From Jacaranda mimosifolia (taxonomy: Eukaryota > Streptophyta > Magnoliopsida > Lamiales > Bignoniaceae), in contig CM032117.1 of assembly GCA_018894105.1 (NCBI GenBank), positions 29,740,501-29,804,500 on the forward strand: a DNA stretch of 64,000 nucleotides, in the 5' to 3' direction. Each line of letters opens with the position of its first letter. The first letter of the stretch is position 1. A program made the translations under genes and the position numbers. Under the pieces are notes generated by a model. That model did no database searches. It was not told where the DNA came from and was given only the letters and a program-made list of their open reading frames with translations. Below, piece by piece: positions 7,792-20,472 of the stretch.

Positions 7792-10700
7792 TGAAGTCAC
7801 ATGTAGCACTAGGATGCAATTATTAAGGTATTAAAAATGCAAAATAACTAGTCTACACATGTCACCAAGGATCTAACCATGCCATAAATTCAGTTTGGAA
7901 GGATAATTACCTTGATTTTCAGAAAATCAAAAGAAAGTGGAAGAAGATCTCAACTCCTTGAAAATTGTCTTCCAGCGGCATAGCAGAATCTGATCAACTT
8001 TTGACCAAGCAAATGAACTCTAATTTGGGTGAAAATTGCACCAAAATATCACCAAATCCTTCATGTATCTTTATTCCAAAATTCAACTCAATTAGAACTC
8101 AGAAAGACCTCCAAATGTTGCTCAAAAGTTGCTGCCAGAAATAGGATCTTCAAAAGGCACAACAATCCAATTGTCTTATCTATAACGTTACGATCCACAC
8201 ACCAATGCAACACCAATTCTCCTCAATATCAGCTGGAGAATAAAGATAAGAACATCCAAGGATGAAGGCTTGAATTGGAGGTTGGAGAAAAAGAGAAGTA
8301 AAGCTTCAACACATGATGCAACACTTGAAAATTGGAGGGAAATGTGAGAGAATCTGATTCACATGGAATATAATATCTTGTAACTCATTTGGCCACCCCT
8401 TTCTATATCTATATATAGAGGGAGAATAGTGTGATGCCATTCCTCAGGGAAGAGGGGACCTGTTGTAATAGTGTCCCACAAGCCAATTAGATTGGTGTTG
8501 TAAACTATTTCACTTGTGATACAATCTTAATTGAATGATATTCTTTATATGGCCATCTTCATCTTATGCTCATTATTTCTTCACTATCATTTGGTTGAAG
8601 CCCTTAGATCACAAAGGACTATGTGACTTGGTCATGCACTGGGTGGTGATCATAGAATAAGTCTTACATGGTCGTAATCTTAAATCTTCCAAGTCACAGC
8701 ATCTTATGAGACAGGTCTAAGATCCGAATAGACTAGTACTAATGATGTATAAATCTAAGGGTTGGATGTTGCTCCATTCCATGAGCAATCCTATATGAGA
8801 TATGGATGCAAGTTAGTGAGTGCTTGTTAGAGAATAAGGTACTGGAGACCTGCCTAGAGAATCCACTAGATAACCGAAGTAGGAAGTTGTAGTGACGAAT
8901 TCTCCTATTTATGCTAATGCATATAATTAGTCCTTTGACCTGAGGATCCAAGGTATCCTTGTGTTTAGGTCCTCATGCTTTGACTCCTCCTTGGCCACTT
9001 AGCGGGGTCGTTTGGGTTGAGGTTAGGTATGAACTACTTAAATATGGAGGTTTGTGAGATCCAAGATGGAATCTGACTCCTCATCTTTGTGAAGGGCGAG
9101 TACATCTCCTATGCGTTCTATAATGATTGATTCCAAAGATGAGGTCATAAAGTGGAATCGAACATTGAGAATAGAAAAATAGTATCGAGGCTATTAAGAA
9201 GCCGGCAAATATCTTACCCTAAGCCTCCTTCGGGAGATAGAGATGGAAGGATCGTATTTGCATGGTACGCATAGAGCTATAATAGTTCTCCAAAAGCATT
9301 CATTTTGGCCAATTAATTGGGATCCATGGGCTTGAGGTTAGACATCGACCATGGAGATTGTGTACCCTTCAATTAATGGAGATTAATTGAATTGAGTCAA
9401 TTAGTTTAAAGAAGTTTAAACTAAAATGAATATATGATATTTATAAGTCAGAAGGAGTTGTGAGCCCATATCCAATGAATGGTAGAACCTATCGGGTCAT
9501 ACACAAAAGCCAATTGCATTTTCTAATTGAAGGAGGAATTTTTCTAAGTGTTAGGAAATTCACTCCTAGTGGCCGATTTTAAGGGTGATCGAAAATTGAA
9601 GTCTACTTTGACTTGATTATTTTAATTGTTAAATTGATCAACTAATTTAAGGAGTTAAGTTAGACCATTAATTAAGGAGTCAATTATATGGTGCCACATG
9701 ACCATCAATTGGTCAAGTTAAAGAGTTAAATTAACAATTCTTAGCTTAAAGAGTTAAGCTAATTGACTTTAGAGTTCAGTCATGGATTAATTAATTAAAT
9801 TAAAGTGTTTGATTTAATTAATGAGATGAATCTATAGTGGAGGGAAGATTCAAATGAAAGGTTCATTTGGCATGCATTTTAATTAATTTGAAATTAGATT
9901 CCAAATGTAATTCAAATGCACACAAAATTCAAATTTAATTTGAATTTTGCCAACTTGCAAGCAAGTGGGCGGTCCCCCACCTTAAGGAAGGTGTGATGCT
10001 AGCTTGGCATTACACCATCCTCCCTCTATATATATATATAGAGGTGAGGGTGGGCGGTACTATGCAATCCATGTGAAGAATTAGATTCTCACATTTTTCC
10101 CTCCTACAAGTGTTGCCTCATGAGTTGAAGCTCCACCTCCCTCTTCTTCTCCAACCCCAAAATCAGCCATCTACCTCAAATTTCTCCTCTTTATCTCCCA
10201 CTAATATTGAGGAAAAATTGGAAATAGCATTGGTGTGTGGATCATTTTGACACAGGCAAGACAATAGGATTGTTGTGCCTTTGGAGATCCACCAGTCAGA
10301 GCAGTCACTTGGAGAATTTATTCCAGGAGATCCGGAAATATTTTTTATCTAAAATTTTCACAGTAGGTTCCTCAAAGAGTTGAGTAGCTACTGGAATTTT
10401 TCCAGATTTTTTGAAAGCTTTTGGATCCTGAAAAAGTTTCTCCAAATCTGATGCGCCATTGTTTGACAGTTTCTGGATTGAAGAAGAGTTCTTCATCTCT
10501 CCTTTGGATTTTGCTGATCAAGGTAACTTTCCGTCCAAATCTGAATCCTAAGCATGTTTAGATCCTTGTTTCCTTGTGAAGCACTAGTTAATTTGAGCTT
10601 TTGAAGTTTTATTATTGGATCCTAATGCTTCACTTGCTTTCAGGACCGCCCACTTGCATTGCAAGTTGGCATGAATGTGAATTATGTGTGCATTTTGAAT

Positions 10701-12242
10701 TTCATGTGGAGTCTTCATTTCATCTTATGAAATATCATCCAAATAAATTCTAATGCCACACCAAATGAATCTTTCATTTGAATTTTCCCTCCAAAATTAA
10801 TTCTCTAGTTTAATTAAATTAAACTTCTTTAATTTAATTAATCACCTTGACTTAACTCTTTAAGTCAATTAGCTAAACTCCTTTAGCTAGAAATTGTTAA
10901 CTTAAACCTTTAAGTTAAGTTGACCAATTGATAGTCATGTGGCACCAAATAATTAACTCCTTATTATTGGTCTTAATTTAACTCTTTAAATTAATTAGAT
11001 CAATTTAACAATTAAATTGGTCAAGCCACGAATTGAACACAACATTTGTGTAATCGGTCAATCCTTCAAAATCGATGATGAGGGAATATTTCTAACTCTT
11101 AGAAAATTCTCTTACATCTCCTTGGATATGTAATTGGCTTTTGTGTGTGACTCGTTAGGTTTTACCATTCATTGGACAGTGGCTCACAACTCTTTGTGAC
11201 TTTGAAATATCAAATATTCACTTTAGTTTAAACTCCTTTAAACTAATCGACTCACTTCAATTAATCTCCATTAATTGGATAGTACCCAATCTCCATGGTC
11301 GATGTCCAACCTCAAGCCCATGGATCCCAACTAGTTGACTGAAATGAATGCTTTTGGAGAACCATTCTAGCTCTATGTGTGCCATGCAAATACGGTCATC
11401 CCTTATCCTATCTCCTGAAAGAGGCATAGGGCAAGATATTTTTCAGTTCCCTAATGGCCTCAATACTATGTCTCTATTCTTAATATTCGATTCCCTTTAT
11501 GATCCCATCTTAGGAAAACTCCTTTTCCAAATTGCCATTTACTTTGCCCAAGGATTTCATGGAATCGATTTTTATAGAATACATAGGAGATGTACTAGCC
11601 CTTCATAGTGACGAGAAGTCAGATCCCATCTTGGATCACATAAACCTGTATGTCTAAGTAGCTCATACACAATCTCTACCCAAATGACCCGCTACGTGGC
11701 TAGGGAAGAGCTAAAGCATGAGGATTTCGTATTAGCCATTATACAATGGATCCTCATGTTAAAGGACTAATCATATGCACTAGCATAAGCTAGAGAACTT
11801 ATCACTACTGAATTTCCACTACGGCTATCCAGTGGATTCTCTGGGTGGGTCTTTAGTGCCTTATTCTCTAACAAGGACTGACTAATATTCACCCATATCT
11901 TATATGGCATTGCTCATGAAATGGAGCAACATCCAACTCCTTGGATTGATGCATTGTTAGTGCAAGTCTATTGGATCTTAGATGTCCTTCGCTCATAAGA
12001 TCCTATGACTTGGAAGTATTTAAGATCAAGATCGTCTAAAACTTGTTTCATGATCACTACTTAGTGCGTGACCAAGTCCTGTAGTCTTATGTGATCTTTG
12101 GGCTTCAACCAAATACTAGTGAAGTAAATGTGTGCATAAGATGAAGATGGTCATTTAAATAACATCATTCAATCAAAATTATATCACAAGTGAAATAGTT
12201 CTTAACACCAATCTAATTAGCTTGCGGGGCACTATTCCAACA
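7792..12242 (-). mobile_element. Copia LTR (minus), interrupted by a nested solo LTR
   Basis: The reverse-oriented LTR starts TGAAGTCAC next to the PBS and ends GCACTATTCCAACA. Removing the nested solo LTR and one target duplication (8461-10647) leaves about 2264 bp, the family length. The element's body lies to the left and is cut off at 7594. Sequence after 12242 is a forward LTR lacking its first 45 bases or so, which suggests this element landed in that LTR. Confidence 0.85.
8461..10642 (+). mobile_element. Solo copia LTR (plus), TSD GGACC
   Basis: The LTR begins TGTTGTAATAGTG and ends ATGCTTCACTTGCTTTCA. It is flanked by the direct duplication GGACC at 8456-8460 and 10643-10647. Across it the host LTR is continuous. 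At 2182 bp it has the full U3 hairpin chain (9368-9424 and 9642-9830) and a TATA region near 10028-10041. It formed by LTR-LTR recombination after insertion. Confidence 0.92.
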
Positions 12243-14439
12243 TACTATTTCACTTGTGATACAATCTTGATTGAATGATATTCATTATAAATGGCCATCT
12301 TCATCCTATGCTTATATTACTTCATTGACATTTGGTTGAAGCCCTTAGATCACACAAGACTATGAGACTTGGTCACGCACCGGGTGGTGATCATGAAACA
12401 AGTCTTACAAGGTCGTGATCTTAAAACTTCCAAGTTATAGAATCTTATAAGACAGGGCATCTAAGATTTGGATATATTTGCACCAAATATGCATATATCT
12501 AAGGATTGGATATTGGTCCGTTTCATGAGCAAACCATATGAGATATGGGTGTATGTATGTAGGTGCTTGTTTTAGAACAACTTCACTGAAGACCCGCCCA
12601 GAAAATCCACTAGATAGCAGTAGTAGCAAGTTCTTCAACTTAGGCTAATGTATATAATTAGTCCTTTGACCTGAGGATCTATGGTAACCTTGTGTTTAAG
12701 TCCTCATGCTTTAACTCTTCTATGAGCACTTTGCGGGTCTTTTGGGTTGAGCTTGGGTATAAGCTACTTAGACATGGAGGTTTGTGAGATCTAAGGTGGG
12801 ATTCGACTCTTCGTTGTTGTGAAGAGCGAATGCATGTCCTATGTATTCTATAATGATTGATTCCAATGAGTCCTTGCCTAAGGCAGCATGACAATTTGAA
12901 AAATGAGTTTTCCAAAGATTAGGTCATAAAGGGGAATCGAACATTAGAATAGAAACATAGTTATTGAGGCTATTAGGGAGCCGACAAATATCTTTCCCTA
13001 GGCCTCTTTTGTGAGATAAGAGACGAAAGAAACGTTTTGTATGGCGAGTGTAGAGCTAGAAAGGTTCTCCAAAAGTATATTCATTTCGGCCAATTAGTTG
13101 GGCTCCATGGGCTTGAGATTGGACATCGACGATGGAGATTGGGTACTCTTCAATTAATGGAGAGTAATTGAATTAAGTCATTAGTTTAAAAGAGTTTAAA
13201 CTAATGTGAATATTTCGATATTCTCAAGTCACAAGAGCTATGTGCCCATGTACAATGAATGGCAAAACATAATGGGTCACACACAAAAGCCAATTGGAAA
13301 TCCTAGGAAATTTTCTTAGAGTTAGAAAAGTTCCACCTTGACCGATTTTAAGGAAGAAAATGGTTGATTAATTTTTGGTCATTTTGGCTTAATCAATTTA
13401 ATTGTTTAATTGATATAAATAATTTAAGGAGTTAAATTAGATCAATTAAATTAAGGAGTTCATTTAATTGGTGCCACATGACTATCAATTGGTCAAGTTA
13501 ACTTAAGGAATTAAGTTGACACCTTATAGTTTAAGGAGTTAAGCTAATTAACTTAAAGAGTTAAGTCAAGCTTAATTAATTAAAGTAAGGGGTTAATTTA
13601 ATTAATGTGAAGAATTAATTTAAGGGAAATTCAAAATGAAAGAATTTATGTGGAGTACATTTCAATTTATTTAGATGACACTTCATGTGATGAAATGAAG
13701 ATTCCAAATGAAATTCAAATGCAAGTGAAATGTGAATTTCAAATGCAACTTGCTTGCTTAGGTAGCACCTCATGGGAGGTGTCATGCGAACTAGCATCAC
13801 ACCTTACCTCCCTCTCTATACATAGATGTAGTGGCCGGCCATGTGAATTCTAAGCTTGCAAAATCTAGATCTAATTGTTAGATTCCATTTACCTCTAGTT
13901 TTGTATGATTCTCTCATGTGTTGAGGCTTTACATTTTCTTCACCTCTCATTCCTCCTAAATTCGGTGTTCATCCTTGCTCATCTCTCCTAGATTTTCCAG
14001 CTGATCTAGGAAAGATTTGGATTTTTCATTAGGGTGTGGATCACCTCATTAGAGGCAATACATTTCGATTGCTTAGCTTTTGGAGATCCATTGCAGTACA
14101 ATTAGTTTGGAGGCATTTATGGAGTGGCTTCCAATTTTTTGTTTTGGCTATTTTTTTATTGGATCTTCTTCAAGGTGTTGGTGATTTTGTGTCAAAATTT
14201 CAGCCAATTCTGAGGTGATTTGATAAAGTAATTGTTGCCGAGAACCTGCGACACCACTGGAAGAAAACTTTCAAGTGTTGTAGTATTCTTCCTCATCTCC
14301 TTGGATTTTGAGCATTCAAGGTAGTCCTTCATCCAAATCTAAATTTGAAGTATGATTAGATCCCTAGTTTTGATTTAGCATAGTTAATCTAGCTATTTTT
14401 GTGCTTTATTATTGGATTCTAGTGCTACACTTGACTTCA
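12243..14439 (+). mobile_element. Copia 5' LTR (plus), first ~45 bp missing
   Basis: The sequence starts inside the family LTR (ACTATTTCACTTGTGATAC) and ends CTACACTTGACTTCA, followed by a PBS. Length is 2197 bp. The missing start abuts the minus LTR ending at 12242, consistent with interruption by that element. Confidence 0.85.
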
Positions 14440-16228
14440 AGTGGTATCGGAGCCCAATTTCATGCTTTGATTTGGATTTTTGATTGATTGATTCATGTGA
14501 TGGATTGATCTAAATCTCTAAATACTTGATCCAATTTATGGATTGGAGTGTTTGGATGATGATGCATGTGGCTTCTTTGTTTGATGAATTGAAATTATGC
14601 TAATATGTGTTTTAAGTGTTAATTCATATGCTAGTATGTTTTGATTCATAGTTGCTAATATTGAATGTTGATTTAACATTAGTTTAGGTTATATGTTGAT
14701 ATAGCATGTTAAATTTGGCCTTAAGGTGTTTTGGTCATTTTTGGATCTAATTTGATTGGAAATTATTGGCGATTTTTAGAGAATAGTGATTCTCACTTAA
14801 ACTTGATTTTTGAAGCATGTTTGAACATTTGAAATTCCATGTTTAAAAAGTGTTTTAGATCTGAAATTTTATCTATAATGTGTGATTAAATGTTTAGGAG
14901 ATGTCCTGAAATTATTGGTGCACAAACGTTGAGCCAAAATAACATTGACTCGGACCAAAACTTGAAAACATGGGAGCCACCAACCTTGGCCGGGTGTTGG
15001 CCAGGCAGCATGCGCGCCTGGGGCGCATCTGTGTGCCCAGGCTAGGCAATAGTTGGTTGTTTTCGGTTCTTGGAATTTTGATGTATTTTTCTGTTCCTTA
15101 AGTAACTAAAAGTGTTCTAAATCACAAACAATAGATGCACAAATGTTGTGAAAGTTCTCAAAATTATGTTTGACATTATTAAATGCTTAATGAGGCATAA
15201 ATGTTATGCTTATTCTTGCTTGGCCAACTAATTGTTTATGAGATAAGCATTTAATTGTTGGAATTGAATGTCAATTCGTAATTTATTTATTGTTCATTTA
15301 ATTGTAGAATGAATGATGAATGAATGGGGATGATCATGATCCTTTAATATTGATTTTATTTGTTTCAAGTTGTTGAAAACGGTTGTATTAAATTGGGGCT
15401 TGCAGAAAGAAGATCATTGGAGGCATGAAGACCATTGAATGTATGGGGATACACTTTTGTAAAAGCTAGATTTAATCAACCTACTTAAAATCAACTAAGT
15501 AGTGCACTTATGGCTCTAAGTGCACTACTTGGTTAAGGCTTATGGTCATCCCAACGTAGGAGCATGCTAGGTGCATTTACTTATTTATGCTTTCCATATT
15601 CTATTGATATATGAAACGCATGGTTAAGATATAAAAAACCTAAATTAGAAGATAAAATTGATAAGATCTTTGCTAGCAAGAAAATCCATCCACTTAGAAA
15701 GTCTAAGTGTTTTCAAATATCAAGTCAAAATGAATATAAATTAAAAGGAGTTTTAATTAATCCATGCCTTTTCCCAATAGTATATAACATAACGATGCTA
15801 CTATCTTTGTGTGATGCACTCATCACGAGGGTCACACTTAGCTAGAAAGTTGTAATCATATACTTAGCATTTGATGCACCTTTGATTTGATGCTTACCTT
15901 GCGTGGCTCACATCACTTGGCATGACTTGGAGAGATTTCAAATCAAAGTTTGATTGGTATGTCCGACCTATCACCTAGTAATGTAGAGGTCGTCCATCAA
16001 GGGGATCTATATAAAAAGTGAGGCAAAAAATATCAAGGGTAGCATAGAGATGCATTTAGCAAAAGTTGCTTACCTTTGGATTGTTTGTGGATGCACTCAT
16101 CACGGTGGTCCACTTACAAGTCTTTAGGACCTTGATTCTCACTAGGAAATGAGATTTTTTGAATTCTTCAAGGGGGTGAAGAATTTAATAAAATAGTAGG
16201 AGAAAAACATGCTTGAAAGGTCTTTCTT
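14440..16228 (+). mobile_element. Copia PBS and long leader (plus)
   Basis: The PBS TGGTATCGGAGCC (14442-14454) differs by one base from TGGTATCAGAGCC. The untranslated leader that follows contains a GC-rich island (about 14965-15050) and the element-specific motif TGCACTCATCACGAGG at 15815-15830 and 16092-16108. The leader ends abruptly near ACATGCTTGAAAGG and is joined to LTR sequence, so gag-pol is deleted. Confidence 0.8.
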
Positions 16229-17265
16229 GACTCTTCCTTGACCACTTTGCAGGTCTTTCAAGTTGAGCTTGGATATGAGCTATTTAGACATAGAGGTTTG
16301 TGAGATCTAAGATGGTTTTTGACTCCTCATCGTTCTAAAGAGCAAGTGCATCTCCTATATATTCCATAATGATCGATTCCAAGGAGTTCTTGAGCAAAGT
16401 AGTATGAAAATTTGGCAAAAAGAGTTTTCCAAAGATAAGGTCGTAAATTAGAATCGAACATTGGGAATAGGAATATAGTTATCGAGGCTAGTAGGGAGCC
16501 AATAAATATCATATCTCAGGCCTCTTTCGGGAGGTAGGAGATAGAAGGACCGTATTTGTATGGCAAGCGTAGAGCTAGAATGGTTCTCCAAAAGTAAACA
16601 ATTAGTTGGGCTTCATAGACTTGAGGTTGGACATCGACCATAGAGATTATGTACTCTTCAATTAATGAAGATCAATTGAATTGAGTCATTAGTTTAAAGG
16701 AGTTTAAACTAATGTGAATATTTTGATATTTTCAAGTCACAAAAGTTGTGAGCCTATGTCCAATGAATGGTAGAACCTAATAGGTTACATACAAAAGCTA
16801 ATTGAAAATCCTATTTGATGAAGGGAATTTTGTATAGTTAGAAAAATTCCACCTTAACCGATTTTAAGGAAAGAAACGATTGATTAATTTTTGGTCATTT
16901 TGGCTTGATCAATTTATTTTTTAAATTGATATAAATAATTAAAGGAGTTAAATTAGACTAATTAAATTAAAGAGTTAATTTTGATTAGTGCCACATGACT
17001 ATCAATTGATCAACTTAAGGAGTTAAGTTGACACCTTTTAACTTGAGGAGTTAAGCTAATTGACTTAACGAGTTAAATCAAGGTTAATTAAATAAATTAA
17101 GGGGTTAATTTAAATCATGTGAACAATTAATTTGGAGGGAAATTCAAAATGAAAGAGTTCATTTGGAGTGCATTTGAATTTATTTGGATGACATTTTATG
17201 AGATGAAATGAAGACTCCCAATGAAATTCAAATGCAAGTGAAATGAGAATTTCACGTGCAAGCAT
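16229..17265 (+). mobile_element. Internal copia LTR fragment (plus)
   Basis: This covers the middle of the LTR only, from the TTGACTCTTCCTTGACCAC region through the hairpin chain. It stops before the TATA region. Both ends are illegitimate junctions: leader on the left (shared ATGCTT) and reverse-oriented leader on the right. Confidence 0.75.
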
Positions 17266-17508
17266 GGGAAGCATCAAATCAAAGGTGCATGATATGTTAA
17301 GTATATGATCACAACTTTCTAGCTAAGTGTGACTCTCGTGATGAGTGCTACCACACAAAGATAGTAGCATCATTATGTATTATACTATTGGTAGAAGACA
17401 TGGATTATATAAAACTCATTTTAATTTGTATCCATTTTGACTTAACATTTGAAAGCACTTAGACTCTTCTAATTTTATCATCTTATTTAGGTTTTGTATA
17501 TCCTAACT
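17266..17508 (-). mobile_element. Copia leader fragment (minus)
   Basis: This is a reverse-oriented leader piece carrying the motif complement CTCTCGTGATGAGTGCT (17332-17348), the same motif type as the leader at 15815. It is interrupted on the right by a forward LTR. Confidence 0.75.
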
Positions 17509-19782
17509 TATTAGAATAGTGCCTCGCAAGCCAATTAGATTGGCATTGTAGATTATTTCACTTGTGATACAATCTTGATTGAATGATATTAATCATATGG
17601 CCATCTTCATCTTATGCTTATATTTACTTCACTAGCATTTAGTTGAAGCTCTTAGATCACACAAGACTACGGGACTTGGTCGCACACTGGGTGGTGATCA
17701 TGGAATAAGTTTTATACGACTGCAATCTTAAATCTTTCAAGTCAAAGGATCTTAAGAGACAGGACATCTAAAATTTGAATATACTTGCACTAACGATGCA
17801 TAGATCCAAGGAGTTGGATATTGCTCCATTTCATGGGTAATCCCATATGAGATATGGATGCATGTTAGTGGGCATTTGTTAGGGAATAAGGCACTGAACG
17901 CCCACCCGAAGAATCCACTAGATAGCAAAAATGACAAATCAGTAATGGCCAGTTCTCCCGCTTACACTAGTGCATATAATTAGTCCTTTGACTAGAGGAT
18001 CCATGCTAACTTTATGTTTAGGTTCTCATGCTTTGACTCCTCCCTCGTCACCTAACAGGCCATTCGGGTAGTGATTGTGCATAATCTACTTAGACATGGA
18101 GGTTTGTTAGATCTAAGATGGAATCTGACTCTTTGTCTTTGTGAAGATCGCGTACATCTCATATGTATTCTATAATAATTGATTCCAAGAAATCCTTGCG
18201 CAATCTAGTATTACAATTTGGAAAAGGAATTTTTCAAAGATGAGGTCATAAAGTGGAATCGAACATTGGGAATAGAGACATAGTATCGAGGCTATTAAGG
18301 AGCCAGCAAATATCTTACCCTAGGCCTCTTTCGGGAGATAGGATATGGAAGGACCATATTTGCATGGTATGCGTAGAGCTATAATGGTTCTCTAAGAGCA
18401 TTCATTTTGGCCAATTAGTTGGACTCTATGGGCTTGAGGTTGGACATCTACCATGGAGATTAGGTACTCTTCAATTAATGGAAATTAATTGAATTAAGTC
18501 AATTAGTTTAAAGGAGTTTAAACTAAAAAGAATATACGATATTCAAAAGTCACAAGGAGTTGTGAGCCCATATCCGATGAATGGTAGAACCTATCGGGTC
18601 ACACATAAAAGCCAATTACATTTCCTAAGTAATGGAGGAACTTTCTAAGTGTTAGAAAATTAATTTCTTAAAGACCGAATTTGGGTAACCGAAAATTGAG
18701 GTCATTTTGGCTTGATTAATTTAATTGATAAATTGATCAACTAATTTAAGGAGTTAAATTAGAACAATAATTAAAGAGTTAATTACTTGGTGCCATGTGA
18801 CCATCAATTGGTTATGTTAACTTAAAGAGTTAAGTTAATAAAATTAAGCTTAAAGAGCTAAGCTTGTTGACTAAAGAGTTAAGTCAAGGATTAATTAATT
18901 AAATTAAAGTGTTTAATTTAATTAATGAGAAGAATATATTTTGGATGGGAAATTCAAATGATATGATCATTTTATCGTGGCATTTAGTTAATTTGAAATT
19001 AGTTTTTAAATGTAATTGAAATGCTCATCGACTCAAATTAGATTTGAATTTGCCAACTTGCATGCATTGCAAGCATGTTGGCGGTCCCCTACCCCCCTTG
19101 AGGAAGGTGCATCACACCATCCTCCTTCTATATATGAATATAGAGGTAAGGGTGGGCGGCCACTTACAATTCTAGTGGAGAATTAGATTCTCACTTTTCC
19201 CCTGTATTTTCAAGGTGTTTACTCATGTGTTAATGTTCACCTCTCTCTTCTTCTCTAGCCCCAAAATTCGCTATCTCCCTATTCTTCTCTAGCCTCAAAA
19301 TTGGCCATCTCCATATCTTCTTTCTTCTCTTTCTCCAACTAAAAGTGAGGAGTAGTAGGAAATTGAATTGGTGTATGGATCATATTGATAGAGGCAAAAC
19401 AAATGGTTTGCTAAGCTTTGGAGACTTACCTTCGAGACCAGTCACTTGGTGATTTTATTCTAGGATATCCAAAAAGAGTTTTGGTCTGAAATTTCCACAA
19501 TAGCTTCATCAAAGAGTTGAGGATCTACTGGAATTTTTTTTTAAGATTTTTTGGAGTCCTTTGGATCGTGCAAAAGTTGCTCTCTTCCAGCTCTGCTACT
19601 GCTTGATAGATTCTATTTTGAAGAAGAGTTCTTCAATCTACTTTTAGATTTTGCTAATAAAGGTAACTCTCCATCCAAATCTAAATCCTAAAGTATGTTT
19701 AGGTCCTCAGCTGCTTGTAAGCACTAGTTTATTTAAGCTTTTGACGATTTATTTTTGGATCCTAGTGCCTTATTTGCTTTCA
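17509..19782 (+). mobile_element. Copia 5' LTR (plus), full length
   Basis: This 2274-bp LTR starts TATTAGAATAGTGC (the usual TGTTGG start mutated) and ends CTTATTTGCTTTCA before a PBS. It carries the clearest copy of the U3 hairpin chain (18470-18972) and a TATA stretch at 19129-19143. It was inserted in a minus-strand leader. Confidence 0.88.
18470..18972. repeat. U3 hairpin chain (reference copy)
   Basis: Successive inverted repeats occupy 18470-18493 (10-bp stem, loop GGAA), 18503-18526 (10 bp, GGAG), 18741-18762 (9 bp, GGAG), 18768-18785 (7 bp, AGAG), 18817-18838 (9 bp, AGAG), 18846-18865 (7 bp), 18867-18887 (8 bp with a bulge, AGAG), 18894-18926 (15 bp, GTG) and 18956-18972 (7 bp, ATG). 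All stems were paired by eye. Homologous hairpins occur at the same place in the other LTRs. Confidence 0.85.
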
Positions 19783-20472
19783 AGTGGTATCTGAGCCTAA
19801 TTCATGCTTTGATTTGGATTTTTTGATTGATTGATTCATGTGATGGATTAATATAAATCACCAAATTCTCGATTTATGTGATGGATTGGAGTGTTTGGAT
19901 GATGTTTTATGTGGCTCCTTGATTGATGAATTGAAAGCATGCTAATATGTGTTTTAAGTGTTGATTCATATGATTAGTATGTTTTAATTCATAGCTAATG
20001 TTGATTTGTCATTAATTGATATTATATGTTGATATAGCATGTGTTGATTGGCCCTAAGTTGTTTTGGTTATTTTTGGATCCGATTTGACTAGAGTTTTGT
20101 TGGAGATTTTTTGAAGAATGTGATTCTCACTTTAACTTGTTTTTGAAAGCGTGATTAAGTACCTTAAATTCTATTTTTAAAAAGAATTTAGAATCTAGAA
20201 TTTCATTTATAATGTGTGTTTTAATGTTTAGGAGGTGTCCTAAATTCTTTGGTGCACAATAGTTGAGCTAAAAATGACATGGCTCAGTGCCGAAGTGAAA
20301 ATAGGGCAAGCTGCCCAACTTGGCCGGGCGCTGGCCGAGAAGTGAGCACATGCCTGTCGCGCGGTAGTGTGCCCAACCTGGGTGGGTAGTGGCACATTTT
20401 CATTTGGCTTGAGTTTTTGTTATTTTTGTGCTCCTTTATTTGGCCACAAGAGTTTTGACTTACACATGATAG
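19783..20472 (+). mobile_element. Copia PBS and truncated leader (plus)
   Basis: The PBS TGGTATCTGAGCC lies at 19785-19797. The leader includes a GC-rich island at about 20303-20395 (GGCCGGGCGCTGGCC). It is cut by a minus-oriented LTR starting at 20473. Confidence 0.8.
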
